From Ga0077560 sp046330395 (GTDB taxonomy: Bacteria; Actinomycetota; Thermoleophilia; Miltoncostaeales; Miltoncostaeaceae): DNA of 64,000 bases. How positions within the stretch are numbered: the first letter of the stretch is position 1; the number at the start of each line of letters is the position of its first letter. The notes under the pieces were generated by a model, which ran no database searches, was not told where the DNA came from, and saw nothing but the letters and a program-made list of their open reading frames with translations. The stretch is taken from contig JAXLSS010000003.1 of NCBI GenBank assembly GCA_046330395.1, positions 62,001 to 126,000 of the forward strand, written 5' to 3'. Shown here piece after piece: positions 51,217 to 60,978 of this stretch. Both the position numbers and the translations under genes were made by a program.

Positions 51217-51884
51217 GCGCGACCCCGGGCCCGCCTCCGGAGGCCGTCGGCGGCCGCCTCAAGCGCGGCATCGACCTGGCCGTGTCCGTGCCCCTGCTGG
51301 TGGTGACCGCCCCGGTGCTGATCGGGATCGGGCTGTGGGTGCGCCGCGACTCCCCCGGCCCCGCGTTCTTCCGCCAGACCCGCGTGGGCCTGGGTGGCCG
51401 GGAGTTCCGGGTGTTCAAGTTCCGCACCATGGTGGACGGGGCCCAGGGGATGGGCACCGGCCTGCGGGTCACCTCCGGTGACGCGCGCATCACCCGGGTG
51501 GGCAAGTTCCTGCGGGCCACCTCACTGGACGAGCTGCCGCAGCTGATCAACGTGGTGAACGGCGACATGAGCCTGGTGGGCCCCCGGCCCACCGTGCCCG
51601 AGCAGGTGCTGCGGTACACCGACCACCACCGGCGGCGGCTGGAGGCGCGCCCCGGCGTCACCGGGCTGGCGCAGGTGACGGGACGGCAGATGCTGCCCTG
51701 GTCGGAGCGCATCGAGCTGGACATCCGGTACATCGACTCCTGGAGCGTGCGCCGCGACCTGGCCATCGTGGCCCGCACCGCGCTGATGCTGCTGCGCCCC
51801 GGCCAGGACGTCTACCGCGACAGCGCGCCCCCGTTCGACCTTCCCGAGGTGCCCGCTCAGCCGGAGGACCCGGCGGCCTCCTGA
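51213..51884 (+). CDS. Short-form initiating sugar-phosphate transferase
   Basis: A 223-residue protein consisting of one helix and the catalytic domain of the bacterial sugar transferase family: KRGIDLAVSVPLLVV, FFRQTRVGLGGREF, VFKFRTM, TSLDELPQLINVVNGDMSLV and a GPRP motif. It loads the first sugar phosphate onto undecaprenyl phosphate. This small (PglC-like) form sits in the cluster; the long polytopic form is at 7049. Its last 28 bases overlap the convergent gene. Confidence 0.9.
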   Translation: MSATPGPPPEAVGGRLKRGIDLAVSVPLLVVTAPVLIGIGLWVRRDSPGPAFFRQTRVGLGGREFRVFKFRTMVDGAQGMGTGLRVTSGDARITRVGKFLRATSLDELPQLINVVNGDMSLVGPRPTVPEQVLRYTDHHRRRLEARPGVTGLAQVTGRQMLPWSERIELDIRYIDSWSVRRDLAIVARTALMLLRPGQDVYRDSAPPFDLPEVPAQPEDPAAS

Positions 51885-52402
51885 AACCGATCGGCCAGGT
51901 CGCTGTACAGCCGGCAGTGCTCGATGGTGGCCGAGCTGGCGGTGGAGTCGGGGTCGATCCGCAGGTAGGGCTTGTCACCGTCACGTTCGGTGCGCATGCC
52001 CGCCGGGGAGGCCACCAGCACGATGTACCCGGTGTCGAGAAGCCCGCCGCTGAGGCGGTCGGCCGTGCCGGGGGGTGCGTCGGCGGCCTGCAGCAGGACC
52101 ATGTGCGTGATCATGTGCCGCCGGCCGAACAGCACCTTCACCGCCACGATGAGGCGGCGGTCGGTGAGCACCGCGTGGGTGCGGTGCATCCGGGCGAACG
52201 ACATCTTCCGGGCCTGCCCCATGCGCGGCACCACGTAGAAGTCGGCGGCGGGATCGTCCACCAGGGTGCGCTCACCCGCCTCCGGGCTCCACGCGTCGAG
52301 GTAGTGGGCGCGTCCGCCGCGCACGCGGCTCACCACGAACCCCACCACCACGATGGCCACCAGCACGCCCACGAACACCATCACGGCCGTCATGGCGGGC
52401 AT
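51857..52402 (-). CDS. Membrane-anchored protein of unknown function
   Basis: A 181-residue protein with one N-terminal helix (VMVFVGVLVAIVVVGFVVS) and a soluble domain with FYVVPRMGQARKMSFARM and TDRRLIVAVKVLFGRRHM, a look reminiscent of PH-like domains. It is the only minus-strand gene within the polysaccharide run and is transcribed divergently from the Wzz-like gene. GGAAAG before the ATG sets the start. No family recognised. Confidence 0.65.
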   Translation of the reverse strand: MPAMTAVMVFVGVLVAIVVVGFVVSRVRGGRAHYLDAWSPEAGERTLVDDPAADFYVVPRMGQARKMSFARMHRTHAVLTDRRLIVAVKVLFGRRHMITHMVLLQAADAPPGTADRLSGGLLDTGYIVLVASPAGMRTERDGDKPYLRIDPDSTASSATIEHCRLYSDLADRFQEAAGSSG

Positions 52403-52484
52403 CTTTCCACGTTTCGCCGGGTTCCCGCGCCATGGCCGCGGTTGGCACGGCCCCCGCCGCGGCCCCGGGCGCCGCTCGGCCAAG

Positions 52485-52490
52485 TAGCAT
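52485..52490 (+). promoter_or_regulatory. -10 box TAGCAT before the Wzz-like gene
   Basis: TAGCAT lies nine bases before the ATG at 52500, in the gap after the minus-strand gene. It should drive a second transcript covering the export half of the locus, leaderless. Confidence 0.5.
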
Positions 52491-52499
52491 CGCGCGTCG

Positions 52500-53348
52500 A
52501 TGAATCGAGAACTCACGCTGCGCGACTACCTGCGGGTGGCCTGGAGCGGCCGGTGGCTCATCCTGGGCCTCACCGTGCTGGCCATGGTCGTCGGGGCCCT
52601 GCTCACCGTCGCCAAGAAACCGACCTACACGGCCACCACCCGGGTGTACATGGGCCAGGCCACCACCATCTCCGGCGTGCCCGTGCAGACGCCGCTCACC
52701 AACCCCACCATCGCCCCGTCCATGCTGGACAACGACGCCATCCAGCAGGAGGTGGCACAGAAGACGGGCACCACACCGGCGCAGGTGCGCTCCTCCGTGA
52801 GCCTGTCCACGCCGCGCATGGCGGTTGGGACCTCGGGCAACCTGCCCACCATCCTCACCATCACCGCGCGGACGCACCGCCGCGCCCTGTCCATCGACAT
52901 CGCCAACGCCTATCTGGACGCGGTGGTGAAGGTGGCCTCGGCCCAGTACGACCAGGCGCACAAGACCTACCTGGCCGACGCCACGCGCACCGCCGGCGAG
53001 GTGAAGTCCCTGATGGCCGAGACGGCCCGCTGGCGGCAGCGCGTCGCCACCACCAGCGGGCAGGACGCGCAGCAGGCCGGCACCGCGCTCAGCTACGCCC
53101 AGCAGCAGCTGGTGGACGCGCGGAAGCAGGCCTCCGACGATTCGGTGCTGCTGCTCAAGTCCGAGCAGATCGAGGCGCCGAAGGAACTGTCGCGGTCCAG
53201 CAGCGCGAAGAGCTCCGGCACCGCACCCAAGCGGGTGCAGACCATCGTCCTGGCCGGCCTCGTCGGCCTGCTCCTGGGCCTGCTGGTGACGTTCGTGTGG
53301 CGCGGGAGCCCGGCCGCGCGCGCCGCCGTGGGTGAGCCGGCTGCGTAA
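52500..53348 (+). CDS. Wzz-type polysaccharide chain-length/co-polymerase protein
   Basis: A 282-residue protein with two helices (about 19-38 and 246-265) around an extracytoplasmic coiled region. LTLRDYLRVAWSGRWLI at the start and AGLVGLLLGLLVTFVW at the end are the PCP layout. It lacks the cytoplasmic tyrosine kinase domain of PCP-2 proteins and ends shortly after the second helix. Coiled-coil tendency is seen around residues 150-215. Probably sets polymer length with the Wzy-like proteins. Confidence 0.85.
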   Translation: MNRELTLRDYLRVAWSGRWLILGLTVLAMVVGALLTVAKKPTYTATTRVYMGQATTISGVPVQTPLTNPTIAPSMLDNDAIQQEVAQKTGTTPAQVRSSVSLSTPRMAVGTSGNLPTILTITARTHRRALSIDIANAYLDAVVKVASAQYDQAHKTYLADATRTAGEVKSLMAETARWRQRVATTSGQDAQQAGTALSYAQQQLVDARKQASDDSVLLLKSEQIEAPKELSRSSSAKSSGTAPKRVQTIVLAGLVGLLLGLLVTFVWRGSPAARAAVGEPAA

Positions 53349-54723
53349 CCGCGTCGCCATCGCCGCCGTGCTGGCCGGCCTGCCGCTGGCCGGATGCGGC
53401 GGCGGGGGTCACCCGGCCCCCGCCCCCACCCGGACCACCGCGGCCGGGCTGCCGGTGCGGGTGGTCAACGGCGACACGGGCGCCCCGGTGCCCGGCGTGA
53501 AGCTCCTGGCCCAGCGCGGCCGCACGCAGACGCCGTCGGGCACCAGCGACGCCGCCGGGGCCGGCACGGTGCCCGCGGGCACGCAGATCGTGCAGGTGCG
53601 CCGCCCGGGGTACTCGGCCGGCACGCAGGACATCGCCGCCACGGGCACCACCGTCGTCACGGTGTACGAGGAACGCCTGCAGAGCCCCGAGTACGGGGTC
53701 AACACCCAGCGCACCCGCTACAACCCGGCCGTGCGGGCCCCCGTGGCGGGCGGCACACCGGCGTGGCGGTTCGACACCAAGCGGCTGGCCGAGTTCCCGC
53801 CGGCGGTGAAGAACGGCATCCTCATCGTGGGAACCAACTCCGGACGGGTGTACGGCGTCAACGCCCACACGGGCAAGCAGCTGTGGACCCAGTTCCGCAA
53901 GGGCAAGATCGCCTCCAGCCCGGCCATCGGCGGGCGCCGCGTGTACGTCACCTCAATGGACGGCACGTTCACGGCCTACCGGGTGCGCACCGGCACGCGG
54001 CTGTGGGAGTACAACAACGGCGGCAGCCCCATCGAGAGCTCGCCGCTGATCATCGACGACACCGCCTACTACGGCGCGTGGAACGGCACCCTGTACGCCG
54101 TCAGCCTCCGCACGGGGAAGGTGCGGTGGACCGCCCAGGCGGGCGGCGCCATCAAAGGCAGCGCCGCACAGTGGGGCGGCAACGTCATCGTGGGCGACTA
54201 CGGCGGGTCGCTGATGGCCGTCAACGCCCGCACCGGACACGTGGTGTGGCGCACCCATGTGGGCAGCCGGCTGTACGGCGGTCCCGGGGTGAGCGACGGG
54301 CGCATCGTGATCGGGGACGTGGGCGGCCAGGTCATCTGCGTCAGCGCGGCGTCGGGCCGGGTGCTGTGGCGGACGCCCACCGGGGGGTACGTGTACAGCA
54401 GCCCCGCCATCGCGGACGGCACGGTGTTCATCGGGGCATACGACGGCGTGTTCCGCGCGTTGCGCCTCTCGGACGGGTCGTCGAAATGGTCGTTCAATGC
54501 GGGCGGCCGCATCTCGGGGTCGGCCACCGTGGTGGGTGACACCGTGTACACCGCAGTGCTGGCCGCGCCGGGGCAGCCACGCCACACGTGGGGGCTGTCC
54601 ACCGCCACGGGCGCGGTGCGCTACCGCGGGCAGGACGGGCGCTACTCCCCGGCGGTGGCCGCGGGCCGCACGCTGTACATCGTGGGAGTCCACACCATCG
54701 ATGCGTATCGCGCGTCCGGGTAG
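53332..54723 (+). CDS. Lipoprotein with PQQ-type beta-propeller, first copy
   Basis: A 463-residue lipoprotein: lipobox LPLAGC (Cys at about residue 22), a short carboxypeptidase-regulatory-like domain (residues about 38-110, VRVVNGDTGAPVPGVKLLAQ), then a PQQ/BamB-like propeller with seven or so blades such as IASSPAIGGRRVYVTSMDG and VYSSPAIADGTVFIGAYDG. It shows no quinoprotein dehydrogenase active site, so it is probably a scaffold like BamB. The GTG overlaps the Wzz-like gene by 17 bases. Confidence 0.85.
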   Translation: MSRLRNRVAIAAVLAGLPLAGCGGGGHPAPAPTRTTAAGLPVRVVNGDTGAPVPGVKLLAQRGRTQTPSGTSDAAGAGTVPAGTQIVQVRRPGYSAGTQDIAATGTTVVTVYEERLQSPEYGVNTQRTRYNPAVRAPVAGGTPAWRFDTKRLAEFPPAVKNGILIVGTNSGRVYGVNAHTGKQLWTQFRKGKIASSPAIGGRRVYVTSMDGTFTAYRVRTGTRLWEYNNGGSPIESSPLIIDDTAYYGAWNGTLYAVSLRTGKVRWTAQAGGAIKGSAAQWGGNVIVGDYGGSLMAVNARTGHVVWRTHVGSRLYGGPGVSDGRIVIGDVGGQVICVSAASGRVLWRTPTGGYVYSSPAIADGTVFIGAYDGVFRALRLSDGSSKWSFNAGGRISGSATVVGDTVYTAVLAAPGQPRHTWGLSTATGAVRYRGQDGRYSPAVAAGRTLYIVGVHTIDAYRASG

Positions 54724-55963
54724 GCGCGGCCGCATCGCCCTGGGGGCGATCGCGGCGGTCTGCGTGGCCGGTGCGGGGCTGGGCGCGTGGGGCCTGCGCG
54801 CCGGATGGTTCGACACGGGCAGCATCGAGGGCAGCACCACGGGCTTCGTCCCCGCCGCGGGCCCGCAGACCAGCGGGGCGGCCCGGTCCTGGCCCCAGTA
54901 CGGCATGGACCCGCAGCGCACCCGGGCCAACACCGAACTGCGGCTGGACCCGCCGTACCGCCGGCTGTGGCGGCTCGACGCCGGGTCGCTGGTGGAGTTC
55001 CCGCCGGTCATCGGCAACGACCGCGTGGTGGTGGGCACCAACGGCAAGCTCGGGATCTGCCTGGACCTGCGCACCGGCCGCGTGCTGTGGCGCACGCGCC
55101 TCAACGGGTCGGTGGCGTCTTCACCGGCCATGGTGCACACCCGCGAGCGCCGGCTGGCCCTGTTCACCATGGTGCGCGGGGGCCTGCTGGCCGTGGACCA
55201 GCGCACCGGGCGCCGCCTGTGGCGCATGAGCTTCGGATCGCACGTGGAGAGCTCGCCCCTGGTAATCGGCGACGCCGTGTACATCGGCACCCTCGACGGC
55301 CGGGTGATGCGCATCTCGCTGCGCCGGCGCCGCGTGGAGTGGACCGCCCGCACGGCGGGTGACGTCAAGGGCAGCCTGGCGGCATCGGGCACCAACGTGG
55401 TGGTGGGCGACTACGCCGGCCACGTCAGCGCGTTCGACCGCGCCACGGGGCGGCTGGTGTGGCGCACCACCAGCCCGGGCACGCGCCTGCGCGGCTCCGG
55501 GCGGTTCTACGCGGGGCCCGCCGTGGCCTACGGCCGCGTGTTCATCGGCAACGTCAACGGCCGCATGGTGGCCCTGTCGGCGCGCACCGGGGACGTCGCC
55601 TGGGTGCGGGTGATCCCGAACTACCTCTACTCCAGCGCCGCCGTGGCCGACCGCACGGTGTTCGTGGGCAGCTACGACCACCACCTCTACGCCCTTGACG
55701 CCGTCACCGGCCGGGTGCGGTGGCGGTTCGACGCCCACGAGCGCATCACCGGCGCGCCGTCGGTGATCGGCCATCTGGTGTGGTTCTCCACCATCGCGCG
55801 GCGACCCTCCGACGGCCGCACCTTCGCCCTGGACGTGCGCACCGGTGCCGTGCGCTACACGGTGGCCGACGGCCGCTACACACCCGCGGTCGCGGTGCAC
55901 GGCACCCTGGTGCTCACCGGCGTCCGCACCCTCACGGGCCTCGCGCCGACGGGGCACCGATGA
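54701..55963 (+). CDS. Membrane-anchored PQQ-type beta-propeller, second copy
   Basis: A 420-residue paralogue of the preceding lipoprotein. It has a basic N-terminus, one helix (IALGAIAAVCVAGAGLGAW) and a propeller whose blades match the first copy (VESSPLVIGDAVYIGTLDG, LYSSAAVADRTVFVGSYDH; both share WPQYGMDPQRTR or NTQRTRYNP openings). The ATG overlaps the previous gene by 23 bases. The pair probably forms an extracytoplasmic complex with the export proteins. Confidence 0.85.
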   Translation: MRIARPGRRGRIALGAIAAVCVAGAGLGAWGLRAGWFDTGSIEGSTTGFVPAAGPQTSGAARSWPQYGMDPQRTRANTELRLDPPYRRLWRLDAGSLVEFPPVIGNDRVVVGTNGKLGICLDLRTGRVLWRTRLNGSVASSPAMVHTRERRLALFTMVRGGLLAVDQRTGRRLWRMSFGSHVESSPLVIGDAVYIGTLDGRVMRISLRRRRVEWTARTAGDVKGSLAASGTNVVVGDYAGHVSAFDRATGRLVWRTTSPGTRLRGSGRFYAGPAVAYGRVFIGNVNGRMVALSARTGDVAWVRVIPNYLYSSAAVADRTVFVGSYDHHLYALDAVTGRVRWRFDAHERITGAPSVIGHLVWFSTIARRPSDGRTFALDVRTGAVRYTVADGRYTPAVAVHGTLVLTGVRTLTGLAPTGHR

Positions 55964-57516
55964 GCACGGGACGACTCGCGCGCGCCGGCATGGCCGTGGC
56001 CGTGTTCGGCCTGCTGTCGCGGTTCCTGGGGTACGGCCGCGAGAAGGTCCTCGCGGTCTTCTACGGCAGCACGGGACAGACGGACAGTTACGTCAACGCC
56101 CTCAACCTGGTGAACGTGGGGGCCGCGCTGCTGCTGTACGCGCTCACCACCGTGGTGATCCCCACCTTCGCGCAGGAGGAGCAGGACCACGGTGAGGATT
56201 CGGCGTGGCGCCTGATGTGGGCCATCGCGGCATGGGTGTCGATCGCCCTGGCGGCCGTCACCGCCGTGATCGCCCTGTTCCCCGAGCCGGTGGCCGCCAT
56301 CTACCAGCAGGACGCTCACGGCCAGGCCCAGACGGCGCGCCTGATCACCATCATGGCCCCCGCCCTGTTCGCACAGGGCGTGTCCGCGTTGTTCACGGCG
56401 CTGCTGCAGATCCACGGGCGATTCGCCATGCCCGCCGCCATCGGGGTGGCGTTCAACCTGGGCATCATCGTGGGCGTGGTGGCGGGCGCCGGCCACTTCG
56501 GCATCCGCGCGGCGGCCTGGGGCGTCACCGCGGGCGCGGCCCTGCAGGTGGTCCTGCAGCTCCCGCAGTTCCTCACGCTGGCGCGCCGGCAGGGCACCCG
56601 CCCCGCGATGGCCCATCCGCGGCTCACGGCGGTGGCCCTGATCTCACTGCCGGTGTTCGGCGCGTCGGCCCTGCAGCAGGTCAACAGCTTCACCGACCGC
56701 ATGTTCGCGTCCACCCTCGAGGCCGGCCGCAACACCAACCTGGCGTACGCCAACAGCCTCGGCGCGCTGCCCCGGATGCTCCTGCTGACCCCCTTCCTGA
56801 CGCCCCTGTTCCCCCTGGTGGCGCGGATGGTGGCCGAGCGACGCGACGACGACGCCGTGCGCGGGATGATGCGCACCGCCGGCCTGCTGGGCCTGGTGGG
56901 CGTGCCCACCACGCTGCTGATGACCCTCTACGCCCACGAGACGGCCCAGATCCTGTTCGCCGGCGGCAAATGCCAGGTGGACTGCGTCAACAACATCGGC
57001 TCGCCGCTGGCGTTCTACGGGCTGGCCACCCTGGGCAACTTCATGTCCATCTTCTTCAACCGGGCGCTGGCCGCCGCCGGATTGCAGCGCGCCATCCTGA
57101 ACGCCACGGTGATCGTGGTGGTGGTCACCATCGCCCTGGACTGGCTGCTCTTGGGGCCCATGGACCAGGCGGGGCTGGCGGCCGCCAGCGCCATCGGCGT
57201 GTACCTCAACCTGGTGCTGTACGCCGTGTCGCTGCGCGGCCGGTTCCCCACCCTGAGCATGCGGCGGCTCACGCACCAGCAGGCGCGCCTGCTGATGTGC
57301 GCCGCGCCGGCGCTGGCGGTGGTGCTGCTGCAGGACCGCCTCATGCCCACCGACCACGGGCATGGGGTGGTGCTGGTGGTGCAGCTGGCGGAGAAGGTGG
57401 TGCTGGCCACCGCGGCCTACCTGGCCGCGGCCTGGGTGTGGGCGCGGCCCGAGCTGCGCGAGGCGCAGCGGGCCGCGGGCTCGCTGGTGCGTCGCCGCCG
57501 GCCGGCCACCCCATGA
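55960..57516 (+). CDS. MurJ/MviN-family lipid flippase
   Basis: A 518-residue MOP-superfamily protein with about 14 helices. SRFLGYGREKVLAVFYGST, PTFAQEE, LLQIHGRFAMPA and GALPRMLLLTPFLTPLFPLV are MurJ landmarks. In this position it may flip the lipid-linked repeat unit in place of Wzx, although a lipid II flippase role is possible. A Cys pair (CQVDC) in a late loop is unusual. ATGA overlap with the stop before it. Confidence 0.88.
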   Translation: MSTGRLARAGMAVAVFGLLSRFLGYGREKVLAVFYGSTGQTDSYVNALNLVNVGAALLLYALTTVVIPTFAQEEQDHGEDSAWRLMWAIAAWVSIALAAVTAVIALFPEPVAAIYQQDAHGQAQTARLITIMAPALFAQGVSALFTALLQIHGRFAMPAAIGVAFNLGIIVGVVAGAGHFGIRAAAWGVTAGAALQVVLQLPQFLTLARRQGTRPAMAHPRLTAVALISLPVFGASALQQVNSFTDRMFASTLEAGRNTNLAYANSLGALPRMLLLTPFLTPLFPLVARMVAERRDDDAVRGMMRTAGLLGLVGVPTTLLMTLYAHETAQILFAGGKCQVDCVNNIGSPLAFYGLATLGNFMSIFFNRALAAAGLQRAILNATVIVVVVTIALDWLLLGPMDQAGLAAASAIGVYLNLVLYAVSLRGRFPTLSMRRLTHQQARLLMCAAPALAVVLLQDRLMPTDHGHGVVLVVQLAEKVVLATAAYLAAAWVWARPELREAQRAAGSLVRRRRPATP

Positions 57517-59024
57517 CCCCACCGCGCCGGGCCGGGGAGGCGGCCGCGCTGGCCGCCGTGCTGGCGATGGCGGTGGGAGCCCGGGCCCTGGCGTTCGGCG
57601 GGGTCGAGGCGGCATACCTGGGCGACGACATCCGGTACGTCCAGGTGGCGCAGAACCTGGCGCACGGGTTCCCGCCCAGCGGGCCGGCAGAGTGGTTCGG
57701 CGGCCGCGTCGCGTTCCTGTTCCCCGTGGCGTGGCTGTTCCGGGTGTTCGGCGCCGACGACGTCACCGCCGTGATGTGGCCGTTCCTGGGCTCGCTGGTG
57801 GCGGTGGTGGCCGCGTTCCTGGCGGGACGGCGGCTGGCGGGACCCGCGGTTGGCCTGGCCGCCTCGGCCATCGTGGCGGCCACGCCACTCGAGATCTCGA
57901 TGGCCACCCGGCTGCGGCCCGATGCCGTGATGCCGGGCCTCATCGCCCTGGCGGTGTGGGCGGCGCTGGGCACGCGGACGGGACGGAGCGCCATGGTGTG
58001 GGCCGGCGCGGCGGGGGCCCTGCTGGGCGTGGCCTGGTCGGCGCGGGAGATGGCGGTGGTGATGGCGCCCGTGGTGATCGCCGCGGGGTGGCCGGCGGGT
58101 CGGCGGGGCCTCGCCTGGGGCGCCGTGGGCGCCACCGCCGCCGTCACCGCCGCCGTCACCGCGTGCGCGGCGGTGGGCGCGGACCCGCTGCTGCCCATCA
58201 CGGGCACGGCGGGGGCGTCATCCACACGCAACCCGTCGGCGGCGTGGTCGTGGGGGGCCACCTACGCGCACCGGTTCCTGGAGGGGGCGTTCCAGCCGCA
58301 CAACGCGCTCTTCCTGGCCGCGCCGGTGCTGATCGCGGCGGTGGTCGTGGTGGTGGTGGGCGCCGACCGCACCGCCCGGTTCCCGTTGCTGTGGAGCCTC
58401 TGGGCGGCGGCATACCTGGAGTTCGGGACGCTGGCCAATCTGGAGAAGCCCACGCGCTTCCTGCTGCTGGCCACCATCCCCGCCGCCGTCACGGTCGCGC
58501 TGGCGGCGCGGCGGCTGCACGAGCGGGCCTGGATGGTGGTGGCGGCACTGATGGTGGTGGCCTCGGTGACGTCCCTGCACGCCATCCCCGCCGCGGAGGG
58601 CCGCGGCACCGACGTGTGGCTGCTCGACCGGGTGGCGGGCCGCCTGCGCGACCTGCCGCCGGGGCCGGTGGTGGCCGAGAGCTACACCTGGCAGGCCAAG
58701 CTCAGCGCGTTCCTGGACCGCGGCCGGCAGACGGTGGCCGTCGCGCAGGACCCGGCGTTCCTCACCCCCGCGCAGCGCGTCGCCCGCCGGCGCATCACGC
58801 CGCTGCCCGACGTGGCCCGCGGCCGCGGGGGATACGTGGTGGTGGCGCCCGTGAGCGCCCGCAGCGGATGGCCCGCCAACTGGAACGACTACCGGCGGGA
58901 TTTCCATCAGCGCATCCCATGGGACCAGCTGCACCTCGTGGCCACCGTGGGGGCGGCCCGCATCTACCGCTGGCCGGACGGGGCCGCCGCCGGACCCCGC
59001 CGGGCGATATCGTCACCGCGATGA
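57513..59024 (+). CDS. GT39-like (ArnT/PMT-type) membrane glycosyltransferase
   Basis: A 503-residue GT-C protein with ten or so helices. The first outer loop has AYLGDDIRYVQVAQNLAHG (the Asp-Asp of GT39) and LEISMATRLRPDAVMPGLIA follows. Such enzymes transfer a sugar from polyprenyl phosphate outside the membrane, so it may decorate the polymer or a protein. ATGA overlap with the flippase gene. Confidence 0.82.
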   Translation: MTPPRRAGEAAALAAVLAMAVGARALAFGGVEAAYLGDDIRYVQVAQNLAHGFPPSGPAEWFGGRVAFLFPVAWLFRVFGADDVTAVMWPFLGSLVAVVAAFLAGRRLAGPAVGLAASAIVAATPLEISMATRLRPDAVMPGLIALAVWAALGTRTGRSAMVWAGAAGALLGVAWSAREMAVVMAPVVIAAGWPAGRRGLAWGAVGATAAVTAAVTACAAVGADPLLPITGTAGASSTRNPSAAWSWGATYAHRFLEGAFQPHNALFLAAPVLIAAVVVVVVGADRTARFPLLWSLWAAAYLEFGTLANLEKPTRFLLLATIPAAVTVALAARRLHERAWMVVAALMVVASVTSLHAIPAAEGRGTDVWLLDRVAGRLRDLPPGPVVAESYTWQAKLSAFLDRGRQTVAVAQDPAFLTPAQRVARRRITPLPDVARGRGGYVVVAPVSARSGWPANWNDYRRDFHQRIPWDQLHLVATVGAARIYRWPDGAAAGPRRAISSPR

Positions 59025-59953
59025 TCACCTCGCTTGTGACCGGCGGCGCCGGCTTCCTGGGTTCGCACCTGTGCGACCGGCTGCTGGCCGAGGGTCACCG
59101 CGTGATCTGCGTGGACAACCTGGACACCGGCACGCTGGAGAACATCGAGCACATCCGGGACCCGCGGTTCGAGTTCGTGCAGCACGACATGACCGGGCAC
59201 CTGGAGCTGGCCGGGCCGGTGGACGAGGTGTTCCACCTGGCCTCCCCGGCCTCGCCCATCGACTACCTGCGGCTGCCGCTGCACACCCTCAAGGTGGGCT
59301 CCTACGGCACCCACAACGCACTGGGGCTGGCCAAGCGCCACCGCGCACGGTTCATGCTGGCCTCCACCAGCGAGGTGTACGGCGACCCGCAGGTGCACCC
59401 CCAGCCCGAGGACTACTGGGGGCATGTCAACCCCATCGGCCCCCGGGGCGTGTACGACGAGGCCAAGCGCTACGCGGAGGCCATGACCATGGCCTACCAC
59501 CGCCAGCAGGGCGTGGACACGCACATCGCGCGGATCTTCAACACCTACGGCCCCCGGATGCGCCCGCACGACGGGCGGGCCATCCCCACGTTCCTGCGCC
59601 AGGCGCGGGAGAACGCCCCCATCACGGTGTTCGGCGACGGGTCACAGACGCGGTCGTTCTGTTTCGTCAGCGACCTCATCGAGGGGTTCCTGCGCCTGAT
59701 CCGCAGCGACTACCACCTGCCGGTGAACCTGGGGAACCCGGGCGAGTACAGCATCCTGCAGCTGGCCGAGGCGGTGATCGCGGCGACGGGCAGCGCCTCA
59801 CGGGTGGTGTACGACGCCCCGCCCGTGGACGACCTGCTGGTGCGCTACCGAGATCGCCCTGGCCGAGCGCCTGTTCGACTGGCGGCTTCACCGTGGCGCC
59901 TGCAGGACGGGCTGCGCCACACGATCGACAGCCTCACCGCAACCGGCCGGTGA
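59021..59953 (+). CDS. uxs: UDP-glucuronate decarboxylase (UDP-xylose synthase), with a scrambled segment
   Basis: A 310-residue extended SDR enzyme that turns UDP-glucuronate into UDP-xylose. NAD binding is TGGAGFLGSH (7-16); STSEVYGDP, the Tyr145/Lys149 pair (VYDEAKRYAE) and RIFNTYGPRMRPHDGR are diagnostic for UXS. Between about 59847 and 59903 the reading frame is shifted and then restored: the expected EIALAERLFDW is found in another frame while this frame reads RDRPGRAPVR. Two compensating indels therefore scramble about 19 residues near the C-terminus. It marks the edge of the decay zone. Confidence 0.88.
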   Translation: MITSLVTGGAGFLGSHLCDRLLAEGHRVICVDNLDTGTLENIEHIRDPRFEFVQHDMTGHLELAGPVDEVFHLASPASPIDYLRLPLHTLKVGSYGTHNALGLAKRHRARFMLASTSEVYGDPQVHPQPEDYWGHVNPIGPRGVYDEAKRYAEAMTMAYHRQQGVDTHIARIFNTYGPRMRPHDGRAIPTFLRQARENAPITVFGDGSQTRSFCFVSDLIEGFLRLIRSDYHLPVNLGNPGEYSILQLAEAVIAATGSASRVVYDAPPVDDLLVRYRDRPGRAPVRLAASPWRLQDGLRHTIDSLTATGR

Positions 59954-60880
59954 CGGCAGCCGTCCAGGCCACCGGGCCCGGCGGCGCGCTACGCGCCCGT
60001 GCGGCTTTGACGGGCTGGACGCAGACGGTGGCGCGCGGTGAGTGCTTCGGCTTCCTGGGCCCCAACGTTGGTGCCTACAAGAGCACCACCATGCGCATGC
60101 TGTGCTGCCTCAGCCGGCGGGACGCGGGACGGCTCACCGTGCTGGGGCTGGACCCGGACACCCACCCGCGCGACGTCAAGGCCCGCCTGGGCGTGGTGGC
60201 CCAGGAGATCACGCTGGATCTGCTCAGCGTGCGCGAGGAAATCCTCGCCTGGGAGCATGCGCGACCGACATTCCGCGTTCGAGGCGGTGCGGCGCACCGA
60301 CGAGCTGCTGGAGCCGGGTGGCGCCAGGGACCGCGCCGGCGAGCGCGTGGAGGGACTTCGGCATGAAGGCCGCCTGCATCGTCATGCGCTGGTGAACCGC
60401 CCCGAGCTGGTGCTGCTGGACGAGCCGACCACGGGACTGGACCCGCACGCCTGCCATGGGGACGCCCGCGCGAGCTGCGGCGGGGCGGGGTGACGCTGGT
60501 GATCACCACCCACTACATGGACGAGGCCGAGCGCCTGTGCTGATCAGCCGGTGATCATGGACTCGACGGCGCGGGTGTGGGAGGGTACACTTTGCGGCCA
60601 TCGCCGCCGAGGTGGGTCGCGAGGTGCTGGAGCCGCGCCTGGACATCGCAGAGCGCGGGCTGTTGGCCGCCTGGCCGGAGGCCCCGGCGCACACCATCGA
60701 CGACGACGGCCTGCTGCGGACGGCTGGACTCGATGCCGAGGTGCTGCACGCCGCGCTGCGCGCCCACGGGGTGCACGGCGAGCTGGTGGCCGCCCGGCGC
60801 GCCACCTGGAGGACGCCGTTCCTGGGGCTCACGGGTCGCACCCCTGGACGGCGAGGCCGAGGGCTCGTCCGAACCGCGTA
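59950..60880 (+). pseudogene. Remnant of a drug-export ABC transporter ATPase (DrrA-like)
   Basis: Pieces of one ABC ATPase are spread over several frames. They include a damaged Walker A (FGFLGPNVGAYKSTTMRML, expected GPNGAGKSTT), RLGVVAQEITLDL, a stretch matching the signature region but without LSGGM, NRPELVLLDEPTTGLDPHA (Walker B), VTLVITTHYMDEAERLC, VGREVLEP and finally RRATWRTPFLGLTGRT. The order is intact but multiple indels and changed key residues show true decay. The GTG overlaps the uxs stop by four bases, so it was once part of the operon. No permease partner remains. Confidence 0.82.
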
Positions 60881-60978
60881 CGCGAGGTCGTCCAGGGGGT
60901 CGAGGCGCACTGGCGATGGCGGGCCGACGCATCGACGGCCACCGCGGTCTGCAACGGCGAGCCTCGCGCGCATCTCGA

